DNA of 64,000 bases from Mucilaginibacter sp. PAMC 26640 (GTDB taxonomy: Bacteria > Bacteroidota > Bacteroidia > Sphingobacteriales > Sphingobacteriaceae): contig CP014773.1 in NCBI GenBank assembly GCA_001596135.1, forward strand, positions 3,658,001 through 3,722,000. Direction: 5' to 3'. Below the pieces are notes generated by a model. It ran no database searches, had not been told where the DNA came from, and saw only the letters and a program-made list of their open reading frames with translations. The translations under genes and the position numbers were made by a program. Shown piece by piece: positions 36,452-44,935 of the stretch (the first letter of the stretch is position 1; every line of letters starts with the position of its first letter).

Positions 36452-36475
36452 AACTTTCAATATATTTTGAAAGTT
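36452..36475. promoter_or_regulatory. Perfect palindrome overlapping the -33 box
   Basis: AACTTTCAA (36452-36460) and TTGAAAGTT (36467-36475) are perfect 9-bp arms around TATATT. The right arm covers the TTTG -33 element of the operon promoter, so a bound dimer (TetR-, MarR- or MerR-sized site) would block transcription of the operon at 36534. The regulator is not in view. Confidence 0.6.
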
Positions 36476-36497
36476 CAGTAATGTTGTTCTATATTTG
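36466..36497 (+). promoter_or_regulatory. Near-consensus Bacteroidota promoter
   Basis: TTTG (36466-36469), a 20-nt spacer, and TATATTTG (36490-36497) match the -33/-7 consensus of the phylum sigma factor. Transcription should begin near 36502, about 30 nt before the first gene of the operon. Confidence 0.75.
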
Positions 36498-36533
36498 TCC
36501 ATGCAATAAGCAGAACAATAAAACATAAAAATC

Positions 36534-36917
36534 ATGAACTACTTCATCCTTACTTACACAGTTTATTTAACCATCAGTATTTTATTAACTATTTGGGTGG
36601 CCAAAGTTTTGTTTAACAATGGGCGCATTTTCCTGGTAGATATTTTTCATGGCCACACGCCGCTGGCCGATAGCGTGAACAAATTATTAGTGGTAGGCTT
36701 TTACCTCATCAACATCGGGTACATGACCCTGGTGTTGAAAGAAACCGACACCATAAAAAGCACGCAGGAGGTAATAGAGGTGCTGAGTTATAAAGTAGGT
36801 ACCATTATCCTTATTCTTGGTGCCATGCACTTTTTTAACATCGTTGTTTTTTTTAAACTCCGTAACAAAGCGCAACAGACCAAAGCCACAAACAATGTAG
36901 TATTTGTAGAACGCTAA
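36534..36917 (+). CDS. Integral membrane protein, four TM segments
   Basis: 127-aa hydrophobic protein with about three to four membrane segments: residues 1-25, 45-70 and 85-110 (GTIILILGAMHFFNIVVFF). It has no signal peptide, and its C-terminus is basic. I recognise no catalytic motif. It is the first gene of a four-gene operon under the palindrome-controlled promoter at 36466; the DCC-type gene follows after 11 bp. Location in the inner membrane is clear, function is not. The YFILTYTVYLTISILLTI start resembles small membrane proteins found with TIGR01777 genes. Confidence 0.78.
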   Translation: MNYFILTYTVYLTISILLTIWVAKVLFNNGRIFLVDIFHGHTPLADSVNKLLVVGFYLINIGYMTLVLKETDTIKSTQEVIEVLSYKVGTIILILGAMHFFNIVVFFKLRNKAQQTKATNNVVFVER

Positions 36918-36928
36918 TCCCTGTAGCT

Positions 36929-37738
36929 ATGAAAACGCTGAATAACCACATTATCCTGTACGATGCTGACTGCCCCATGTGTAAAGCCTATACCAAAGCC
37001 TTTACTGGCAGCGGGATGCTGGCTGCCGGTGGCCGGGCAAGCTACCAGGATATGCCCGAGGCCGTTTGCCCGCTGGTTGACAGGCAACGCGCCGCAGACG
37101 AGATTGCTCTTGTTGATACGCAAACCGGTGAAGTGAATTATGGCATCCGCAGTTTGTTCAAGGTAATTGGCAACAGCTTCCCTGTATTTAAAAAATTGTT
37201 TTTATACCCGCCATTCGTGTGGCTGATGAGCAGGGTTTATGCTTTTGTATCTTACAACCGCAGGGTTATTATCCCGGTTGCTCAGGCGGGGCAGGGTGTA
37301 CAGCCCAGCTTTCGCCTGGGTTATCGTATGGCTTATCTGGTATTTGCCTGGTTGGTGGTGGGCAGTATCTTAACGGTGTACGCCCGGCACTTAACACCGC
37401 CGGTTCCGTTGGGTCATCCGCTGAGAGAGTATTACATCTGCGGCGGGCAGATTGTTTTTCAGGGCGTTGTAGTGTTTTACACACCGGCCAAACGCTGGGA
37501 GTACCTGGGCAATATGATGACCATTTCTTTAGCGGGTTCCCTTTTATTGCTGCCTGTATTACTAGTAGTCCAATTTGTGGCGCTAGGTCCTGTAGTTTGT
37601 ATCTTGTGCTTTTTAGCCGTGGCCGGGCTAATGTTTTTAGAACACATCCGCCGCAGCCGCTTAATGGGATTAGGTTGGTTGCTTACAGTGAGCTGGGTGC
37701 TGTACAGGCTGCTGGTTTTGGCAGTAATTTTAAATTAG
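36929..37738 (+). CDS. DCC1-like thiol-disulfide oxidoreductase with membrane domain
   Basis: 269-aa protein. An N-terminal DCC (DUF393) domain (about 8-115) carries the DxxCPxC motif, LYDADCPMC. Several membrane segments follow (about 125-150, 185-205, 225-245 and 250-269). DCC proteins are thioredoxin-like and thought to act on thiol-disulfide balance. It starts 11 bp after the membrane protein and ends 7 bp before the TIGR01777 gene, so it is the second gene of the operon. Confidence 0.85.
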   Translation: MKTLNNHIILYDADCPMCKAYTKAFTGSGMLAAGGRASYQDMPEAVCPLVDRQRAADEIALVDTQTGEVNYGIRSLFKVIGNSFPVFKKLFLYPPFVWLMSRVYAFVSYNRRVIIPVAQAGQGVQPSFRLGYRMAYLVFAWLVVGSILTVYARHLTPPVPLGHPLREYYICGGQIVFQGVVVFYTPAKRWEYLGNMMTISLAGSLLLLPVLLVVQFVALGPVVCILCFLAVAGLMFLEHIRRSRLMGLGWLLTVSWVLYRLLVLAVILN

Positions 37739-37745
37739 ACTTATC

Positions 37746-38671
37746 ATGAAATATAATAGAATAGTAATGGCAGGCGGCAATGGATACTTAGGTACCGTGC
37801 TGGCCAAATATTTTAAAGCAATGGCCGGCGAGATCATTTTGCTAAGCCGAAAACCAGCCGCTCCTGATGGTAATATTAAAACCGTGCTATGGGATGGGCA
37901 AACGGCCGGAGACTGGACAAATGAATTAAATGGTGCCGATTTACTGATTAACCTATGCGGTAAAAATGTTAATTGCCGATATACCGAAGAGAACAAAGCG
38001 GCAATCATCAGCTCAAGAGTAGTGCCTACCGCTTTGCTTGGCCGCGTAGTTGCTGCCCTTAGTCATCCGCCCAAGTTGTGGATCAACCTGGTATCCGCTA
38101 CCATTTATCGCCATGCGGAAGACCATGCCAGGACGAGGCCACCGGCGAAATTGGCTACGGGTTTTCTATAGATGTGTGCAGGCAATGGGAACAAACTTTT
38201 TTTGATGCGGATACGCCCGGTACACGAAAAGTGGCCTTACGCCATGGTATCGCATTGGGCCGGGGCGACAGCGTTTTTCCGCGCTTACTTAACCTGGTAA
38301 AGCTAGGCATGGGTGGCAAACAGGGAGATGGTGAACAATATGTAGCCTGGATTCATGAGCATGATACTTGCAGGATCATTGAATTTTTGATGGATCACCC
38401 GGAACTGGATGGCATCATTAACTGCGCGGCCCCCGAAGCGGCAAAAAATAAGGACCTGATGCGCATTATCCGCAAAGCCTATGGCATTCCTTTTGGTCTG
38501 CCTGCGCCGCAATGGCTGCTGGAAATTGGCGCGAGATTAATCGGTACCGAAACCGAGCTGATCCTGAAAAGCCGCTGGGTTGCGCCAAAGCGATTGCTGG
38601 AAGCAGGCTTCGTTTTCCAGTTCCCAAAAGCAGAACATGCCATTCACGATATTTTAAGTTTGAGGGTATAA
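37746..38671 (+). pseudogene. TIGR01777-family epimerase-like protein, frameshifted
   Basis: NAD-binding SDR-like protein of about 300 aa, annotated in relatives as cell division inhibitor SulA-like/TIGR01777. The first frame covers the Rossmann start (AGGNGYLGTVLAKYF) up to about residue 130 and breaks after YRHAEDHA. The second frame continues with QDEATGEIGYGFSIDVCRQWE to the C-terminal HDILSLRV. Restoring one C after 38129 (GCCCAGG in place of GCCAGG) joins both halves. So one base is missing at about 38128-38129, either a true mutation or a sequencing error. It is the third gene of the operon and is followed after 4 bp by SRPBCC. Confidence 0.9.
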
Positions 38672-38675
38672 CGTT

Positions 38676-39146
38676 ATGGCTATTATTCAATTAACCACAA
38701 AGATCAATGCGCCTGTTGCGGTCTGTTTTGATCTGTCACGAAGTATAGATCTGCACCTCAATTCCATGCAACACACCGGTGAAAGAGCCATAGCCGGTAA
38801 AACGAAAGGCTTACTATCGCTCAACGATTGGGTAACCTGGGGTGCAAGGCATTTTGGAATGAACCTGAAAATGACCATCCGCATCAGCGAAATGGAGTTG
38901 AACGATTACTTTGTAGACGAGATAGTGAAAGGCCCGTTTAAAATGCTGCGCCACCTGCACCAGTTTAGAAAAGAAGGTGCACACACCCTGATGATGGATG
39001 AGTTTATTTTCAAATCGCCATTTGGCTATTTAGGGAAATTGGTGGATAAGTATATCCTGACCGATTACATGAACCATCTATTATTAAAACGCAACATGGT
39101 ATTAAAGAATGCTGCGGAGCAGCGCTGTTATGAAATGCAGGACTAA
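38676..39146 (+). CDS. SRPBCC (START-like) family protein
   Basis: 156-aa protein of the polyketide-cyclase/START-like helix-grip fold (cell division protein-like). The start IIQLTTKINAPVAVCFDLSRSIDLH is typical of the family: a first beta strand, then APxxxCFDLSR. The central VDEIVKGPFKMLRHLHQF and the terminal helix LLLKRNMVLKNAAE complete it. The cavity binds a hydrophobic ligand. It is the last gene of the operon at 36534; partner TIGR01777 and SRPBCC proteins often occur side by side in Bacteroidota. The function is unproven. Confidence 0.88.
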   Translation: MAIIQLTTKINAPVAVCFDLSRSIDLHLNSMQHTGERAIAGKTKGLLSLNDWVTWGARHFGMNLKMTIRISEMELNDYFVDEIVKGPFKMLRHLHQFRKEGAHTLMMDEFIFKSPFGYLGKLVDKYILTDYMNHLLLKRNMVLKNAAEQRCYEMQD

Positions 39147-39244
39147 AGTTAATCTGCCCCAGCCGGTAGTTTAGGTATTTTATCTTAAATAAATAAGTTC
39201 GTCGCTTATATTTATCTTAGCGCATAACTAATCCGAAATCAAGC

Positions 39245-40555
39245 ATGTTTTTCTTTTCGTACCTGGCTGCGTTTATGTTATTGAGGCGACTTAATGGCAC
39301 AATTAAATTTACAGACCTTAAGCTCAAATGGGGCAATATGCTTAATACCGGCAGCTGGATGATATGGCTGATATTTGTTGCATCCAGCAGCGCGTTCTCT
39401 GAGCATAATAATATGCTGGCTGGTGCGGTGTTTTTATTCGGTGTAATTACTTTTTTATTGCGGCAGGAAGATTTCCTGCCGATGCGCTTTCTGATCATTG
39501 CCCCTTACCCGCTTGTCGGCGTCACTTTTGCCAGTTGGCTTGCAGAACTGGTTGCACCGAAACTTTTTGATGACTACGAAAGTATTTTTGTTTACGGTAT
39601 CATCATCGCCTTTGCTTATACTTTTTACCGCTGGGCAAATACCAAAAAGCAGCAGGAAGAAATTAAGATCGTAAGCAAACGAAATGAGGAACTGGACCAG
39701 CTGGTTGCCGAGCGTACTGCCGAATTAACCCGCCAGAAAGATGAGTTGCAGGATGCTGTAAAGCTTTTACAAGCCACACAACAGCAGTTGATCCAAAGCG
39801 AAAAGCTTGCATCATTAGGCGAGCTTACCGCCGGTATTGCTCACGAGATCCAGAACCCGCTTAACTTTGTAAACAACTTTTCTGAAGTAAGCATGGAGCT
39901 GATTGACGAAATGGGAGAGGAGCTGGCGAAAGGTGATACCGAAGAAGCGATGGCAATTGCCAACGATATAAAACAGAACCTGGAAAAGATCCGACACCAT
40001 GGCAAGCGGGCCGACGGGATTGTAAAGGGAATGCTGCAGCACAGCCGCGCCAGTAGTGATATACAGGAACCTACCGATCTCAATAACTTAGCCGATGAAT
40101 ATTTACGGCTGGCTTATCATGGCCTCCGCGCCAAGGATAAAACCTTTAATGCCGACCTGGTCACTAACTTTAACCCCGCATTGCCCAAAGTTAACGTAGT
40201 TCCGCAAGATGTGGGTAGGGTGCTCTTAAACCTTTTTAACAACGCCTTTTATGCCGTGCAGCAAAAACAAAAATTAGCTTTGGAAGGATTTAAGCCAACG
40301 GTATCGGTTACGACGTTTTTGGCCGGGGATGCGGTAAAAATTATGGTAAGGGATAATGGTATAGGTATTCCGGATGAAATTAAGGACAAAATTCTTCAGC
40401 CATTCTTTACTACTAAACCAACCGGGGAAGGTACGGGCCTGGGTTTGTCGCTGAGTTATGATATCATTGTGAAGGCACATGGTGGTAAAATTGATATTAT
40501 AAGCAAAGAGGGGGAATACACCGAATTTATTATTTCCTTCCCGGCAAAGGCTTAA
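39245..40555 (+). CDS. Membrane sensor histidine kinase, NtrB/HWE-like HisKA
   Basis: 436-aa kinase. Four or so membrane segments lie between residues 1 and 130. A coiled coil (about 135-190, QLVAERTAELTRQKDELQDAVKLLQATQQQLIQSEKLASLGE) follows. HisKA has the phosphoacceptor His200 in AGIAHEIQNPLNFVNNF. The ATPase domain has NLFNNAFYAVQQK, RDNGIGIP and GTGLGLSLSYDI. This architecture occurs in many free-standing sensors of the phylum. It is the first gene of a signalling triad with the response regulators at 40578 and 40964. Confidence 0.93.
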   Translation: MFFFSYLAAFMLLRRLNGTIKFTDLKLKWGNMLNTGSWMIWLIFVASSSAFSEHNNMLAGAVFLFGVITFLLRQEDFLPMRFLIIAPYPLVGVTFASWLAELVAPKLFDDYESIFVYGIIIAFAYTFYRWANTKKQQEEIKIVSKRNEELDQLVAERTAELTRQKDELQDAVKLLQATQQQLIQSEKLASLGELTAGIAHEIQNPLNFVNNFSEVSMELIDEMGEELAKGDTEEAMAIANDIKQNLEKIRHHGKRADGIVKGMLQHSRASSDIQEPTDLNNLADEYLRLAYHGLRAKDKTFNADLVTNFNPALPKVNVVPQDVGRVLLNLFNNAFYAVQQKQKLALEGFKPTVSVTTFLAGDAVKIMVRDNGIGIPDEIKDKILQPFFTTKPTGEGTGLGLSLSYDIIVKAHGGKIDIISKEGEYTEFIISFPAKA

Positions 40556-40577
40556 AAAAAGTATATTTACGCACCTT

Positions 40578-40964
40578 ATGAAGATATTAGTAGTAGATGA
40601 TGAGGCGGATGTAGAGCCGCTTTTCTTACAGCGTTTTCGCAAAGAGATTAAAAACCATGAGATAGAATTTAGCTTTGCCCAAAGTGGTGAGCAGGCACTT
40701 AACTACCTCGCTGATAAACATTCGGAGGTGGTGCTGATACTGAGCGATATTAATATGCCGGGAATGAGCGGCATTGAACTACTAACTCATATTCGCGAAG
40801 ATTTTAATATGCCGCCGCCGCCCGTGGTAATGATGATCACTGCTTACGGCGATGAAGAGAACCACCGCCAGGCAATGGAGAAAGGGGCCGACGACTTTTT
40901 AACCAAGCCCCTGGATTTTAACCTACTTAAAGAGAAACTTAAAACTTTTACCGAACAGCAATAA
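40578..40964 (+). CDS. Single-domain response regulator
   Basis: 128-aa CheY-like receiver without an output domain. The phosphorylated Asp57 lies in ILSDINMPGMSG; acidic Asp8-Asp9 (VVDDEAD), Thr85 in MITAYGD and Lys107 in FLTKPLD complete the site. It starts 22 bp after the kinase and its stop overlaps the cyclase start by one base (TAATG). It is likely phosphorylated by the kinase and relays by protein contact. Confidence 0.95.
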   Translation: MKILVVDDEADVEPLFLQRFRKEIKNHEIEFSFAQSGEQALNYLADKHSEVVLILSDINMPGMSGIELLTHIREDFNMPPPPVVMMITAYGDEENHRQAMEKGADDFLTKPLDFNLLKEKLKTFTEQQ

Positions 40965-42007
40965 TGGCCAAAATTTTAGTAGTAGATGATGAGGCTGACC
41001 TGGAACTGCTGGTAAAACAGAAGTTCAGGAAAAAGATCAGGGAAAATATCTACGAATTTGTGTTCGCCCAAAACGGCGAAGAAGCCCTCCAAAAAGTAAA
41101 AGAACACCCGGATCTGGATATCATCCTGAGTGATATCAATATGCCGGTAATGGACGGACTTACCTTGTTGAGCCGCCTGCCAGAGGCCAATCCTATGCTG
41201 AAAGCGGTAGTGGTATCAGCTTATGGTGATATGCAGAATATTCGCTTGGCGATGAACCGGGGCGCGTTCGATTTTGTGTGTAAGCCGGTGGATTTTGAGG
41301 ATCTTGATCTCACGATGGAGAAAACTATCCTCCACGTAAAGCAGCTGCAGGAAACCTTCAAGGCCATCAAAGAGAATAACATCCTTAAGATGTATGTGGA
41401 TGAAAATGTGCTCAACTTCATGACGCATAAGGAGTTTGAGAACAGCCTGTTAAAAAACGAAGTGGTAGAAACCACCATTATGTTTGTAGATGTTTGCGGC
41501 TTTACAGCAATTACCGAAAACGTACCGGCAAACACCGTGGTAACCCTGATCAATAGCCTGTTTGATGTTATTGTAAAGGAAATAGTTGCACAGGGTGGAC
41601 ATGTGGATAAATTTATGGGCGATGCGGTGATGGCCGTTTTCCGTGGCGAATACCATTTAGACAGGGCCATTGATGCCGCAATTGCAGCACGCACAGTTAT
41701 TAGCGGTATGGCCGCGGTACACGCAGGGGAGAAATCTTATCAGCCACAAATTGCGGTAGGCATCAACTCCGGTGAAGTAGTATCGGGTAATATCGGCTCG
41801 GCTTCCTTAAAGCGGCTTGATTACACGGTTATTGGTGATGCGGTAAACTTGGCCCAGCGACTGCAGTCCGCAGCAAAAGGCGGGCAGATCATCATCTCCG
41901 AAGAAACCTTCCATAAAGCCAAGGAATCTTTCCATTGCAAGAAAATAGGGGATGTGAATTTGAAGAATAAAGCACTGCCGGTAACTATTTACGAGGTGGT
42001 TGAGTAA
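40964..42007 (+). CDS. Receiver-linked class III adenylate cyclase
   Basis: 347-aa two-domain enzyme. The receiver (1-120) has phospho-Asp57 in ILSDINMPVMDG and Lys in FVCKPVD. A helical linker (about 120-165) leads to a class III nucleotide cyclase domain (about 170-340). Metal ligands are Asp176 (FVDVCGFT) and Asp220 (KFMGDAVM). The substrate-specifying pair is Lys216 and Asp286 (RLDYTV), which is the adenine-type choice, and the transition-state residues are Asn295 and Arg299. It should therefore make cAMP under the control of phosphorylation. The start overlaps the previous stop by one base. Confidence 0.92.
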   Translation: MAKILVVDDEADLELLVKQKFRKKIRENIYEFVFAQNGEEALQKVKEHPDLDIILSDINMPVMDGLTLLSRLPEANPMLKAVVVSAYGDMQNIRLAMNRGAFDFVCKPVDFEDLDLTMEKTILHVKQLQETFKAIKENNILKMYVDENVLNFMTHKEFENSLLKNEVVETTIMFVDVCGFTAITENVPANTVVTLINSLFDVIVKEIVAQGGHVDKFMGDAVMAVFRGEYHLDRAIDAAIAARTVISGMAAVHAGEKSYQPQIAVGINSGEVVSGNIGSASLKRLDYTVIGDAVNLAQRLQSAAKGGQIIISEETFHKAKESFHCKKIGDVNLKNKALPVTIYEVVE

Positions 42008-42042
42008 GCAGACCAGTATTGCATTTTTATCTTGTTACCGAT

Positions 42043-42960
42043 ATGAAATATTTCTACAAATTTAGTTTAGCTGTATTATTGTTAACGAGCCAATGCCTTT
42101 GCATTTCCGCCCAGCATCAACTGCCTAAATTGTTGATCCGGCTGGATGACATCGGCATGAACCATTCCGTAAATATGGCCATGCAGCAAGTTGCCAAAAC
42201 CGGGATGCCTTTTTCTGCTTCGGTGCAGTTTGCCTGCCCCTGGTACCAGGAGGCCGTGGCTATTTTGAAAAAGAATCCGCAAATAAGCGTGGGGGTGCAC
42301 TTAACCCTTACATCCGAGTGGCGCTACTACCGCTGGGGACCGGTGTTGGGTAAAGAGGCTGTTCCGGGCCTGGTTGATGAAGTAGGTTATTTTCGCCAGT
42401 CAACCGGCGACTTTGCCAAAAGCGGCTATAAGATGGAAGAGGTTGAAAAGGAGCTTTCAGCACAGATAGCGCGTGCCCAGGCATCGGGTTTAAAAATATC
42501 ATATATCGATCCGCATATGGGCGTTGCATTATCCACGCCGGCCTTGCGTGCACTTACAGAAAAACTGGCGCACAAATATAAACTGGCTATTTCACCGCTA
42601 AGTTCGGTGAGCTACTTTCAAGAAACTTACCTGGAAATGTGGGGTGAGCCGGTTGCCACTAAAAAGAAGGCTTTTCTGGCTTATGTGGGCAAGAAGCTAA
42701 ATGCTTCGCGACCAAATTTAGTAGTGATCCACGTGGCGCAAATGGGCCCGGAGATGGATGCTCTATTTGATATGAATAGCAGCATGATGAATACAAAAGA
42801 AGGTAAACCCCTTACGAGCCTGCACCGCCAAACCGAGTTGAATATGCTGTTATCGCCGGAATTGAAAGCGATGCAAAACAAGAATTTTAAGGCGATCAAC
42901 TACGAGGAAATGCTGAAAGGAAAAGATATCAGCATTTTGAAGCCTGTGGACGGGAAATAA
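42043..42960 (+). CDS. Exported ChbG/YdjC-family deacetylase
   Basis: 305-aa exported protein; the ATG at 42043 begins the signal peptide (about 1-23, cleaved after SA before QHQLPK), while the frame extends 8 codons upstream without a better start. The YdjC (chitooligosaccharide deacetylase-like) fold is seen in LIRLDDIGMNHSVNMAM, GVHLTLTSEW and YIDPHMGV, whose Asp and His residues bind the metal. It removes acetyl groups from N-acetylglucosamine-type oligosaccharides in related enzymes. It follows the cyclase gene by 35 bp and may share its transcript. Confidence 0.85.
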   Translation: MKYFYKFSLAVLLLTSQCLCISAQHQLPKLLIRLDDIGMNHSVNMAMQQVAKTGMPFSASVQFACPWYQEAVAILKKNPQISVGVHLTLTSEWRYYRWGPVLGKEAVPGLVDEVGYFRQSTGDFAKSGYKMEEVEKELSAQIARAQASGLKISYIDPHMGVALSTPALRALTEKLAHKYKLAISPLSSVSYFQETYLEMWGEPVATKKKAFLAYVGKKLNASRPNLVVIHVAQMGPEMDALFDMNSSMMNTKEGKPLTSLHRQTELNMLLSPELKAMQNKNFKAINYEEMLKGKDISILKPVDGK

Positions 42961-42989
42961 AAGAAACAATGAAGTGCTGACCGACTATA

Positions 42990-43331
42990 TTAAATAACTA
43001 CATCATCAGGTTGTGCCTTGGCTTTGACCTTCTTCCACACGGAATAAGCGGCATAAATTAAAACCCCGCCTATGTAAACGTAGAGCCAGATAGAAATATC
43101 GGTACCAAAAATAATGAGATACAGGTATGGCAGACTGTATCCCGCCCCTGCGATGCTTAAGGGCACAAAAATTGGCTTTTTAGCTCTCAGATTCTTTAAT
43201 GCTATGCCCAGAAATACCAGGAATACACTTTTCGCCCCCAAGTAGATACCACCAAAAATCAGCGGGTTAACGTGATGATCCTCTCCAAGTTTACCCAGCC
43301 AATCGATAAATGATTTAAAATATTCTGCCAT
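42990..43331 (-). CDS. Small integral membrane protein
   Basis: 113-aa protein starting at MAEYFKSF (ATG at 43331; an in-frame ATG three codons upstream is possible). It has three membrane segments of about 20 residues (NPLIFGGIYLGAKSVFLVFLGIAL, FVPLSIAGAGYSLPYLYLIIFG, IWLYVYIGGVLIYAAYSVW) and an acidic C-terminus. No family motif is recognised. It is convergent with the YdjC-type gene and lies alone. Inner membrane location is clear. Confidence 0.75.
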   Translation of the reverse strand: MAEYFKSFIDWLGKLGEDHHVNPLIFGGIYLGAKSVFLVFLGIALKNLRAKKPIFVPLSIAGAGYSLPYLYLIIFGTDISIWLYVYIGGVLIYAAYSVWKKVKAKAQPDDVVI

Positions 43332-43549
43332 TGGGCACAAGGTAGGGTTAATTTTATTAAGCTGATATTAATTTTTGCTGATTGATAAATAGGGTTGATA
43401 GTAAGTGGATTGAATAGTTAACATTAAAACAGGATCTATTTTCTCACAATATAATTAGCTTGTGCTGCAGCCCCATACAACAATCATTCTTTCATTTTCA
43501 GAAGGGTAAAATAGCAAGAGGTAATTTTATTTTAGAGATACCTGTAAAA

Positions 43550-43583
43550 AAGCCGCCGGACTTTATGAATAGTCTGGCGGCTT
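43550..43583 (-). terminator. Rho-independent terminator of the amidohydrolase operon
   Basis: On the minus strand AAGCCGCC with a 13-bp stem (one G:T wobble pair), an 8-nt loop and a T-run (TTTTTTACAGG), 24 bp after the stop of the amidohydrolase gene. Confidence 0.88.
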
Positions 43584-43606
43584 AGTTGCATGCGTATTAA
43601 ATTATT

Positions 43607-44926
43607 TTAGTCAGCTTTAAAACCATACTTATCGCTGAATTTTTTATACAACTGCTTGTGTAAATTATCCAGGTTGATATTCCGGCCCTGTATAAAGGCG
43701 GTTTCAACATCCAGGGTGATCATATCCAGGGCATCACCTGCAGAGATAAACAGATTGGCATCTTTACCTACTTCCAGCGTGCCGGTAGTTTTATCGATAC
43801 CCAGGATCTTTGCATTGTTGATGGTGATCATCGATAGTGCCTGCTCTTTGGTTAAGCCATATCCAACGGCCTGGCCGGCCTCAAAAGGCAGGTTGCGTTG
43901 CCGCCAGAATCCCGTACCTGTTAAGCCATAAAGTACGCCTGCATCCTGCAGGATCTTTGGCATTTTGTAGGGCAGGTAAACATCATCCTCCGCGCGATCG
44001 GGCAGGGTCTGCGTTTCGCGGATGATGACCGGCACACTGTTTTCTTTCAAAATATCCGTCACCAGGTAAGCTTCCTTGCCGCCCACTATAACAGCTTTTA
44101 CACCAAATTGCCTCGCAAAGGCAACTGCCTGCATAATTTGTTTGGCAGTGCTGGCTTCTACAAACAGCTTTTTGCTGCCATTAAACAAACCTTTCATCGC
44201 TTCAAACCGGATGTTGGCGGCAGATGGCCTGGTGCCTTCGCTGTACGCTTTGGCTTCGGTAAATAAGCGGGTAATGGCATCAATAGATTTTTGCGCGCGC
44301 TCTGCGGGGCTTTCCTGCGCCACCCCGGGTGTTGCCGGGCGCCTGCGGCCGTTGTTACCTGTTGATGGCCAGTTCAAATGAATTGCCATATCGGTATTAT
44401 AGGCAGCATCTTCCCAGTTCCAGGCGTCCAGCTGTACTACTGATGATGCTCCGGAGATGATGCCACCATTGGGCGTTGGCTGAGCCAGCAAAATGCCGTT
44501 ACTTCGTACAGTGGGGATCACCTTACTGTCGGTATTATAAGCAATGATAGAACGGACATGCGGATTGAGTTCGCCTGTTTCTTCATCATCCACCGTACCG
44601 CGCGCGCCGGATTCAACTTCTACCAACCCGAGCGTGGTCATAGGGGCAATAAAGCCGGGGTAGATCTGCTTGCCTGCAGCGTTGATGACTTCATAGCCGG
44701 CATTGGCCGGGCCTGCACCTTCGCCTATGGCGGTTATTTTACCTTTATCAAAAGAGATATAACCGTTGCTGATCACCTGGCCGTTGCCAACATGAATGGT
44801 GGCTCCGGTTAATATTATGGCTTTGCTTTGCGGCTTTGCCGGTGAGATGTTAGCCTGGGCGTAAACGAGGTTGATGCCAAGCAATAACCCTCCTAAACTC
44901 AATATTGTTGTTTTCATTTTTTTCAA
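43607..44926 (-). CDS. Exported amidohydrolase-like protein lacking the HxH motif
   Basis: 439-aa secreted protein. A signal peptide (about 1-24) is followed by an amidohydrolase composite domain (AIILTGATIHVGNGQVISNG). At the place of the metal-binding DxHxH motif it reads YPGFIAPMTTLG, so both histidines are lost. The later GSTYLHRQ-type His and Asp metal residues cannot be found either. The C-terminal composite domain (LGIDKTTGTLEVGKDANLFISAGDAL) is intact. It is likely a non-catalytic partner of the 1027-aa protein, which it follows by 9 bp. Confidence 0.85.
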   Translation of the reverse strand: MKKMKTTILSLGGLLLGINLVYAQANISPAKPQSKAIILTGATIHVGNGQVISNGYISFDKGKITAIGEGAGPANAGYEVINAAGKQIYPGFIAPMTTLGLVEVESGARGTVDDEETGELNPHVRSIIAYNTDSKVIPTVRSNGILLAQPTPNGGIISGASSVVQLDAWNWEDAAYNTDMAIHLNWPSTGNNGRRRPATPGVAQESPAERAQKSIDAITRLFTEAKAYSEGTRPSAANIRFEAMKGLFNGSKKLFVEASTAKQIMQAVAFARQFGVKAVIVGGKEAYLVTDILKENSVPVIIRETQTLPDRAEDDVYLPYKMPKILQDAGVLYGLTGTGFWRQRNLPFEAGQAVGYGLTKEQALSMITINNAKILGIDKTTGTLEVGKDANLFISAGDALDMITLDVETAFIQGRNINLDNLHKQLYKKFSDKYGFKAD

Positions 44927-44935
44927 TTTTGGGGG

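Noticed and set aside
41221..41694. 157-codon frame opposite the adenylate cyclase
   Set aside because: It is antisense to a strongly conserved enzyme, and its Ser/Thr-rich product matches nothing.
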